Source of the DNA: Marinobacter daepoensis DSM 16072
Lineage (GTDB): Bacteria; Pseudomonadota; Gammaproteobacteria; Pseudomonadales; Oleiphilaceae
Length of the DNA stretch: 64,000 nt
Direction: 5' to 3'
Assembly (NCBI RefSeq): GCF_000421165.1
Contig: NZ_ATWI01000009.1
Coordinates: 1 to 64,000, forward strand
The translations under genes and the position numbers were made by a program. Shown here in pieces: positions 51,319-57,993 of this stretch. Below the pieces are notes generated by a model that saw only the letters and a list, made by a program, of their open reading frames with translations, did no database searches and was not told the DNA's origin. Within the stretch, counting starts at the first letter, position 1. Each line of letters opens with the position of its first letter.

Positions 51319-52436
51319 GTTACACCGTCCGCAGGATGACTGAAGCCGAGTTTTTCTCGTTGCAGGTGCGCTGGGATACATTGCTGGGGCAGAGTAACGC
51401 AGATCCACTGTTTATGAGTTGGGCCTGGCAGGTTTCCTGGTGGGAAACCTGGGGGAAAGCGCTCAGTCTTGAATTGCTGCTTTTGGCGGTGACCGACGGT
51501 GAGGATAATCTGGTTGGTATTGCCCCGTTTTACCTGAGTGCTGTCAGGACACCTCTGGGTTGGAGTGTTCGTCGCGTACACGTCGTTGGTAATGCCTGGA
51601 AATTGGGTCCTACTGTGCGTACTGAGTACGTTGGAATGATTGTGGATCGCCGGAGTCAGCAGGCCGTTCTGGAGGCATTAGCCAGGTATCTGGGTGAGCT
51701 GGACTGGGATGAAATGATTTTTGCTGACGCTTCTGCCAGGTCGATGATGATGGTGGAGTCCGGCATATGTAGTAAGTTGGGGATGTCCCGGCTGGTCAGG
51801 AGTGAATCGGAAGGCGTGGTTGTGCCTGTGAATGGTGCCTTTCAGGATTGGTTGGCTCGCTTGGGTAAAAACACCCGTCTTAAGGTATACAACCGTCGAT
51901 CTTTGTTCCAGAGCGCGTTGAATGGAACTTATGAAGACTGTCAGAATCCTGGTGAATTTCTGGCTTGGCTGAACCACTTTCATGGGCAACGCTGGGGTAA
52001 GCCGTGCTTTGACGAGCATGCTTTGCGGTTTCACAAGGCTTTTCTGTCGCGTCTTGGGGGGGGGCAAAGTGCTGGGCTTTCGGTACTGAAGTCCGGGGGT
52101 GAAGTTGTCTCTGTACTTTACGATATTCGTGCGGGTAACCGAATTTATAATCTCCAGGCTGGCTTTGCCGAAGGCCTCCACGGCAAGGTATCTCTCGGTA
52201 CTTTACACTTGGGTTACGCCATTGAGCAGGCATTTAATCGGCCGGATGTTCTCAGTTACGATCTGTTAGCGGGTTCCGGCAAGAATACTTTCTACAAAGA
52301 CCATTTCAAAGGGGAGCGTGTGGCCTTTACCACTGTGGAGTATGTGCGCTCCCCAGTCCTTAAGTTTGCCTACGGTGCGAAAGGGTGCTTGCCGCCAAGT
52401 TTAGTGTCATCAATTAATCGTTTTTTTCGTCTTTGA
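51315..52436 (+). CDS. GNAT/FemAB-like acyltransferase (CelD/BcsL type)
   Basis: A 373-residue protein of the Acetyltransf_6 (CelD/BcsL) group, related to FemAB folds. Visible: an N-terminal half with DPLFMSWAWQVSWWETWGKA and LVGIAPFYLSAV, and a C-terminal half with LKSGGEVVSVLYDIRAGNRI, YNLQAGFAEGLHGKVSLGT and YDLLAGSGKNTFYKDHFKGE. Such proteins occur with exosortase loci and probably transfer an acyl or aminoacyl group to the polymer or its precursor. GTG 51315 overlaps the upstream stop. The donor is unknown. Confidence 0.8.
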   Translation: MSYTVRRMTEAEFFSLQVRWDTLLGQSNADPLFMSWAWQVSWWETWGKALSLELLLLAVTDGEDNLVGIAPFYLSAVRTPLGWSVRRVHVVGNAWKLGPTVRTEYVGMIVDRRSQQAVLEALARYLGELDWDEMIFADASARSMMMVESGICSKLGMSRLVRSESEGVVVPVNGAFQDWLARLGKNTRLKVYNRRSLFQSALNGTYEDCQNPGEFLAWLNHFHGQRWGKPCFDEHALRFHKAFLSRLGGGQSAGLSVLKSGGEVVSVLYDIRAGNRIYNLQAGFAEGLHGKVSLGTLHLGYAIEQAFNRPDVLSYDLLAGSGKNTFYKDHFKGERVAFTTVEYVRSPVLKFAYGAKGCLPPSLVSSINRFFRL

Positions 52437-52448
52437 GCAGGTGATGTC

Positions 52449-53999
52449 ATGACTAGGGAAGGGATGCCTTCGAAAGCTTTGATGGTTCGCCTCTGGCCAT
52501 TTCTGGTGGTTCTGGGGTTATTGGTCTTGGTGACCTATCCAACATGGGAAGGTATTGTTCTACGCTGGTTTAAACTTGATGAGTCATACTCTCATGGGTT
52601 TCTGCTGGTTGCGGTGGCCCTGTTTATAACGGCGCGGGTATCACGGCAGCACCCAGTTACACCTGGCTTTGCCCCGTTATGGGTAATTCCATTTATTATT
52701 TGTCTTGCGGTTTACTGGGTTGGCGGGCTCATACGGCTCCAGGCTCTTCAGCATCTGGTTCTTGTTCCTTTGATGTTTAGTGCGTGCGTCACGTTGATGG
52801 GGTGGAGGCAGGCAAAGTGGTTTCTAATACCGCCCGGGCTCGTGTTTCTGACACTTCCCGTCTGGGACTTTCTGGCCTGGACGCTCCAGTTAATCACCGT
52901 AGCCATTAATAAGTTTCTTTTGGGGTTCTTCAGTATCGACTTTGAGGTAGAAGGGGTTTTTGTTTACCTCATTGGCGTAGGAACGTTTGAGGTCGCTCAT
53001 GGGTGTTCCGGGCTCCGTTACTTACTGGTAGGGCAGGCTTTGGTTCTGATTTATGGTGAGTTGTACCTGTCCCGATGGCGTTCGCGCCTTACGCTTTTCT
53101 TTCTGGGTGTTGCCTTTGCCTTGGTCGCAAACTGGATTCGCGTGTTTGTGATCATCTACATGGGCTATGAGACCAACATGCAGTCCAGTCTGATTGAGGA
53201 TCACGATAACTTTGGTTGGTGGGTTTTTGCAGGAACCTTGGTGCCACTTTATTTTCTGGCCCGTAAGCTTGAAAAACGCGATGATGATATCGTTTCTGGA
53301 GAAACGGTAAGCGCTTCCCCAGAGCAATCGATAGGGGGCAATGCAACATTGGCCGTAGCATTGATTGTTGTGTTAGGGCTTGGGGCCTGGATCTCGCTCC
53401 CGGAGCAGCGTTCATTGGTATCCGTGAAGCCGGAGATCTATGCGCTAGATGCCAGTGAGCAATTCGCCCCCATTTTCAAACCGGGGCTTGAAGGGTGGAG
53501 GCCGATCATCCGCCATCCTGACCGTGTCTATGCTCAAACAATGTTTGACCGCCAACAGGCGAGAGACGGCAGTGGAGTGAGTACAACCTATTACTTGGGG
53601 GCATTCACCTATGAGTTTCAGCGGCCGAGAGCGGAGCTGATCCAATACAGTAACCGGTTGTATGATGCTGATTATTGGATCCCGGAGAACTTTTTTGATG
53701 TTGAGAATGAGCTGGGTATACAGGTGCAGGGGGTCACGTTAAAGCACCGGGTTTCGGGACAGCGTGTCCATTTAGGTTACAGTTATTTGGTTCAAGGGCA
53801 ATGGGAAACGGATCAGTGGCGTGCGAAACTTGCTCAGATTTCGGGGTTTTTTAGTGGCCGTGATGATGCTTCGCTGCTGATTTCAGGTGTTGCATGTGAT
53901 GCGTGTGACGTGCCCATCACCTTGGGTCGCTTTGTAGAGGCAACCTTCCCCCTGGTTCTGAAGCAGATAGATCGTGAGGTCCTTAAGAAAGGTGGTTGA
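52449..53999 (+). CDS. xrtA: exosortase A fused to an EpsI domain
   Basis: A 516-residue inner-membrane protein. The exosortase part has about eight membrane helices and the full catalytic triad of the family: Cys186 in AHGCSGLRYLL, Arg231 in NWIRVFVIIYMGY and His252 in EDHDNFGWWVFA. From about residue 300 an EpsI-like periplasmic domain follows (FAPIFKPGLEGWRPIIRHPD, YYLGAFTYEFQRPRAELIQY). Exosortase A cleaves PEP-CTERM signals and anchors the cargo; the fusion is typical of XrtA. Its 3' end overlaps the opposite-strand GT4 gene by 17 bases. Confidence 0.94.
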   Translation: MTREGMPSKALMVRLWPFLVVLGLLVLVTYPTWEGIVLRWFKLDESYSHGFLLVAVALFITARVSRQHPVTPGFAPLWVIPFIICLAVYWVGGLIRLQALQHLVLVPLMFSACVTLMGWRQAKWFLIPPGLVFLTLPVWDFLAWTLQLITVAINKFLLGFFSIDFEVEGVFVYLIGVGTFEVAHGCSGLRYLLVGQALVLIYGELYLSRWRSRLTLFFLGVAFALVANWIRVFVIIYMGYETNMQSSLIEDHDNFGWWVFAGTLVPLYFLARKLEKRDDDIVSGETVSASPEQSIGGNATLAVALIVVLGLGAWISLPEQRSLVSVKPEIYALDASEQFAPIFKPGLEGWRPIIRHPDRVYAQTMFDRQQARDGSGVSTTYYLGAFTYEFQRPRAELIQYSNRLYDADYWIPENFFDVENELGIQVQGVTLKHRVSGQRVHLGYSYLVQGQWETDQWRAKLAQISGFFSGRDDASLLISGVACDACDVPITLGRFVEATFPLVLKQIDREVLKKGG

Positions 54000-55017
54000 G
54001 TTGCTCTTGCAGCCGAAGAAGAAACTCGCGGTGGTTGTTTAAGTACCACTCTGAAGAGGCTTGTGCCTTTTGTGTCAGAGTCTTTATATTCAGTTCTAAA
54101 GCTGACGATACCGTTTGTTCAAGGTCTTGCTGGGAAATGAGGTAGCGGGTACCGAGTCTGTAGCTCAGTTGTGTTTTGACGGGTACGAGGAGCCCCCGGT
54201 CTTCCTGAATCAACTCATTCATAGGGGGGGCATCGGTCGTGATGGTAATGCAGCCGTGAGCAAGGGCTTCGGCCACTACCTGTCCGTAGCCCTCTACTTC
54301 TGAAGGGAGTAGGGCAAAGCCAGCCCGCTGCCATAGAGCTTCCAGTTCAGAATCTTCGAGATTACGCTTGATAACGATATTGGGAAAATGCTCTTGTGGC
54401 AGCTCATGGTGCTGAGAGACGACCACGAGTTTTGGCCACTCAGGGTGTTTTTTCCAACAGGCAATGACTGTATCGGTTCCTTTGAACTGGCTGTTGCCGG
54501 CGACATGCAGAAATAAACCATAGTCTTTTTTCTCTGTCGGCTCGTCTTGAGGGGGTTCTCCACCGGTGAAACCCAGGTATGCCGACGTGGGATGGAGTGC
54601 TGAGAAGATGGGGATGGCGTGCCGGGTTTTGCAGAGAACGCGATCTACGAAGGCGAGGTAAGGAAGCCGGGACTCGATAAACCATTCCTGATTAGGGATA
54701 AGCCAGTGGCGAGTTCCAGAGGCTAGCTCCGAGGTTCGGATATTCTCAAGATGGATGACCAGGTCTGTGGGATCAGATTTTCTCAGGCGACTGGGTAGCC
54801 CTATCCGAAATCGGTAGTACAGTGCTTCCAGAAACCGGGGGGCGTATTGTTTCAGGGCTTTGAATCGATAGTCCGATAATCGGGAACGCCAGCGAGGAGT
54901 CGGCGGTAACTTGCGATGGCTGCAATGATGGCCAAGTGCCTGGAGTGCGGTGTCTAAAATGAGGGCATCTTTCTGTAGCCCTCGGCCGCTGCTGGGATAA
55001 ACGATCAGTACATCCAT
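53983..55017 (-). CDS. glycosyltransferase family 4 (convergent with xrtA)
   Basis: A 344-residue GT4-like enzyme. It opens MDVLIVYPSSGRGLQKDALI, and the C-terminal half has FLHVAGNSQFKGTDTVIACW, KLVVVSQHHELPQEHFPNIV and FALLPSEVEGYGQVVAEALA. ATG 55017 is chosen because AGGAAG precedes it and the product starts with the Rossmann strand. Convergent with xrtA. Between this gene and the PEP-CTERM gene lies a terminator, so it probably has its own promoter in the short gap. Confidence 0.86.
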   Translation of the reverse strand: MDVLIVYPSSGRGLQKDALILDTALQALGHHCSHRKLPPTPRWRSRLSDYRFKALKQYAPRFLEALYYRFRIGLPSRLRKSDPTDLVIHLENIRTSELASGTRHWLIPNQEWFIESRLPYLAFVDRVLCKTRHAIPIFSALHPTSAYLGFTGGEPPQDEPTEKKDYGLFLHVAGNSQFKGTDTVIACWKKHPEWPKLVVVSQHHELPQEHFPNIVIKRNLEDSELEALWQRAGFALLPSEVEGYGQVVAEALAHGCITITTDAPPMNELIQEDRGLLVPVKTQLSYRLGTRYLISQQDLEQTVSSALELNIKTLTQKAQASSEWYLNNHREFLLRLQEQLNHLS

Positions 55018-55036
55018 TTTCTTCCTGAACTGTAAA

Positions 55037-55064
55037 AATAAACCCTGCATATGCAGGGTTTATT
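55037..55064 (-). terminator. terminator of the PEP-CTERM gene (28-bp perfect palindrome)
   Basis: AATAAACCCTGCAT joins its exact reverse complement ATGCAGGGTTTATT. On the - strand the stem CCCTGCATATGCAGGG is followed by TTTATTTTTA, a classical rho-independent terminator, about 25 bp after the PEP-CTERM stop. The A-rich flank makes it weakly bidirectional. Confidence 0.8.
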
Positions 55065-55086
55065 CAGATTAGCACAGAGGTCAGTG

Positions 55087-55767
55087 TCAGGCTTTTTTAC
55101 GGCCTTTCATTCTAACTGCAATGCCGGCAAGGCCGAGGCCAAGCAATGCGAGAGTGCCGGGCTCCGGAACTTTTGTTGCACGAACTGCGATAACCATATC
55201 ATCGTGGTTGTCATCACCAACGTAGCCGTCGTCAAAGCTGATCAGGAAATAGTCTTCGCTGACGTAAAACAGGTTGAAGTTGGTGCTGGAGTTTGGTTTG
55301 TTGACATCCAGGAACTGGCTGCCGTTGCTGGCATCGTTGTTAACGGTAACGCCGCTACCGTTGATGAAACTGAAATCCAGCAAGCTGTTGAGTCCACCAC
55401 TGAAAACCGCACTGAACTGGTCGTCAGGGGTGCTCTGGGTGTCAAATACCAGTTGGTTGCCCCAGTAGAACTGGTTGTTGTCGTTCGCTTGCTTGCCCAA
55501 ATAGGTAAAAGTGAGCCTGAACGCATCAGTCGTTGTTGAGATGAGATTGTGACCGAACATTACAGAATCGCCTACACTATAGAGTGGGGCATCTGCGGTC
55601 CAGGTACCACTAATCCGTGTTGCATAGTCGTTATCGCCGGGCACGGTTTGCTCAGCAGGAGCGCCAGGGGCATTTCCGTTGGCAACTGCATCGATATAGG
55701 CTGCCTGAGCTACGCCTGCGAAACCTACGGCGGCAACCAGCGCTAGGCTTTGAGTTAGTTTTTTCAT
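55087..55767 (-). CDS. PEP-CTERM sorting domain protein
   Basis: A 226-residue secreted protein, the likely substrate of XrtA. Sec signal: KLTQSLALVAAVGFAGVAQA (about 3-22). The C-terminus is the sorting signal: VPEPGT (about 200-205), a short hydrophobic helix LALLGLGLAGIAV, and a basic end RMKGRKKA. The middle is beta-rich, low in Cys, with many Asn, Asp, Ser and Gly, typical of exported matrix proteins. AGGAG lies upstream of ATG 55767, and a near-consensus sigma-54 promoter lies at 55819-55833. Confidence 0.95.
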   Translation of the reverse strand: MKKLTQSLALVAAVGFAGVAQAAYIDAVANGNAPGAPAEQTVPGDNDYATRISGTWTADAPLYSVGDSVMFGHNLISTTTDAFRLTFTYLGKQANDNNQFYWGNQLVFDTQSTPDDQFSAVFSGGLNSLLDFSFINGSGVTVNNDASNGSQFLDVNKPNSSTNFNLFYVSEDYFLISFDDGYVGDDNHDDMVIAVRATKVPEPGTLALLGLGLAGIAVRMKGRKKA

Positions 55768-55818
55768 TTAAGTCACTCCTCCGGTGAGCGGTCTTTATTT
55801 TACGTCGATTATATTAAA

Positions 55819-55833
55819 GCAGGCATCGTGCCA
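55819..55833 (-). promoter_or_regulatory. sigma-54 promoter of the PEP-CTERM gene
   Basis: Read on the - strand the sequence is TGGCACG-ATGC-CTGC, matching the -24/-12 consensus TGGCACG-N4-TTGC with one substitution (first T of the -12 box). The GG-N10-GC spacing is exact. It lies 52-66 bp upstream of the start codon, so transcription would begin near 55808. The sigma-54 activator PrsR is encoded 5 kb away. Confidence 0.8.
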
Positions 55834-55910
55834 ACTTTTAACTCCATGAAAAATAAGTGGTTTTGTTTGTCGGTCCGGAGGCGTTGTAAAATAATTCGAC
55901 AAACGTTCTG

Positions 55911-57875
55911 TTATTCAATCCTGTGTTCAACTGGGTCAGAAGGCTCGCTACTCAGTCCGTTGATGTCTATAACCTGAATGGTAAAGTACCATGATCCGGT
56001 CATAAGGCCGGTTACCGTGGTAGAGGTTGTGCCTGCAGGCACTTCCAGAACTTCTGTCAGGTCGTTCGCATCTTGCCCGTAGTTGATTCGGTATCGGTCG
56101 ATCTCACTCAGTGAGATACTGCTACCGTCCACCCGGGTGCCGGGAGGGGTCCAGGATAAGCTGACACTTCCTCTGTCACCGCCTGATCCGTCGGGGAGGC
56201 TGGTGATTGGTGAGTCAGGTTCTGCAACGGTTTCGAGCGTATAGGGGTGTAAGCCGGACTGGTACGCTTCCAGGACCGTTACGCCGCTGCTATTGAGCAC
56301 GAGGTTTGCCGTGGGCTGCATCAGAGGGAGCCCATATCGCAGCTTGTATAGGTCGTCTATCCCATCACTTAGTGAACTGTTAGCGTAGTCACTGTCCAGC
56401 GACAGGTGCTGGATAGCTTCCGAAGTAACGAGTGTTTCTCCGGTTATGGAATCCAGGATGTCCAGCTTGGCGGTGGCGCCCCACCCAAATTCAAAGTATT
56501 CCATGGTGATCGCAACCGGAGTTCCAGCCTCAAGGTCGGCTGAGGCTGAATAACTGCTGGGGGACTGGTTCTTCCATTGGTTGATCAGCACGGTGTTATC
56601 TACAAGAAGTCTGACCCCATCGTCCGTAGTTGTTGAGAACGTATATTCCCGTGAGCCGCTGGCATGGGGTGGGGTAAACCAACCCTGCCATCGAACGCTG
56701 AACCGGTCCTTAGGAATCTCTGACGAGGGGCTGCCGTTGCCCCAGTTAAAGTCGATCTGGGCATCCCGTTGGCTGTAAATAAAGTTGTCAAATTCGGTTC
56801 CGGTAAAATACTGACCTACAAAACCGGAGGCGTAAATTTCCTGGGGCTCCGGAAAGTCGTTCCGATCTGTTGGGTCAGTCCCAGCTTCGTACTCTTGGAG
56901 CATGGTGTAGCCGTCATCATCTGGGTCCGCATTGGCATCGCCCGGGTTAGTGGGGTCAAGGCCGTAGGCGAACTCATAGCCGTCCGGCAGACCGTCATTG
57001 TCGGTATCGTCTGTTTCCGGGTTTGTACGAGCCCAGAATTCATCCAGTGCCGTTAATAAATCATTGTCACTGTCGGAGGCCGCGTCGCCAGGGTTTGACG
57101 GGTCCAGACCGTAGACGATTTCCCAATTGTCGTAGAGTTTGTCCCCATCCACATCCAGTGGGGGATAGGTACTGCTGAATGAGAGCCCCTGTTCGGCGTC
57201 GAAGAAGCCAATCCGGTACCCGAGGTGGTAGGCCTCTTCGGATGTCAGTTCAGGTGTTGTGCCGGTGGCTTGCGTAGCCCAGCTATGAAGCGCATTTCCT
57301 CCGATCACCCGGCGCGAAAAGCCAGGGCCAGACCAAGCTACAGTGAAATGATCGTCCCATCCGCCCTCCTTGTGTCGGAGTTCGAAGTAGTATCTTTTAC
57401 CGGCTTCCAGGTACTGTACCCCCGATGTTTGTGAGGCGTAGCGGGTAAAGTTGTCAAGCGGAGTCGACATGGTAGCGGCGATCTGAATAGCGCCTTCGGG
57501 GCTTTCGGAGTCGGACAACAGGAATAAGGTCTGGTCATCCCCGCTGATCTGGAAGGTGTATTCGCCTGTTTGCGGTGGCTCAATAAAGCCTCGAATCAGA
57601 GTGCCATAGTTATTCGCACGGCTGTTGGCTTGGCGAAGCTCAGTAAGCTCTGTGATTTCATCGGGGGAATCGGGGTATTTGTCGGCATCCAGCAGATTTT
57701 GAACATAGTTACCGGATATCCCATCAAAATACCAGGCGTCTACTTTTCCTGATTCGCTGGTTTCCGGGATTGCCGCTGTAGGTGGTAATTCTTCGATATC
57801 CTCAAACTGCCAGCTTTGGCAACCACTGATAAGAATTGCCAGAGCGCTCAAGCTTAGTACTTTGACAGCAGCCAT
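55911..57875 (-). CDS. PA14 / calcium-repeat / Fn3 outer lipoprotein
   Basis: A 654-residue lipoprotein: signal ending ISGC with Cys19 as the lipid-attached residue. Domains in order: a PA14-like beta-barrel at about 45-200 (YFDGISGNYVQNLLDADKYP, GEYTFQISGDDQTLFLLSD), thrombospondin type 3-like calcium repeats at about 235-345 (DVDGDKLYDNWE, DTDNDGLPDGYEFAYGLDPT, DPDDDGYTMLQEYEAGTDPT), a second PA14 unit at about 350-480, and an Fn3 domain at the end. PA14 domains bind carbohydrates, so it may link the polysaccharide to the cell surface. It follows prsT on the same strand. Confidence 0.82.
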   Translation of the reverse strand: MAAVKVLSLSALAILISGCQSWQFEDIEELPPTAAIPETSESGKVDAWYFDGISGNYVQNLLDADKYPDSPDEITELTELRQANSRANNYGTLIRGFIEPPQTGEYTFQISGDDQTLFLLSDSESPEGAIQIAATMSTPLDNFTRYASQTSGVQYLEAGKRYYFELRHKEGGWDDHFTVAWSGPGFSRRVIGGNALHSWATQATGTTPELTSEEAYHLGYRIGFFDAEQGLSFSSTYPPLDVDGDKLYDNWEIVYGLDPSNPGDAASDSDNDLLTALDEFWARTNPETDDTDNDGLPDGYEFAYGLDPTNPGDANADPDDDGYTMLQEYEAGTDPTDRNDFPEPQEIYASGFVGQYFTGTEFDNFIYSQRDAQIDFNWGNGSPSSEIPKDRFSVRWQGWFTPPHASGSREYTFSTTTDDGVRLLVDNTVLINQWKNQSPSSYSASADLEAGTPVAITMEYFEFGWGATAKLDILDSITGETLVTSEAIQHLSLDSDYANSSLSDGIDDLYKLRYGLPLMQPTANLVLNSSGVTVLEAYQSGLHPYTLETVAEPDSPITSLPDGSGGDRGSVSLSWTPPGTRVDGSSISLSEIDRYRINYGQDANDLTEVLEVPAGTTSTTVTGLMTGSWYFTIQVIDINGLSSEPSDPVEHRIE

Positions 57876-57993
57876 AACCCACCTTCCTTGCGTCGAATAC
57901 AGTATATGAAGTATTGGCGCAGTGGGTCGTGGCTGCCACTTGCAATTAGGAACGTTTCGTTATGTCCCCTAATCCGTTATAGCGTGAGTACCT

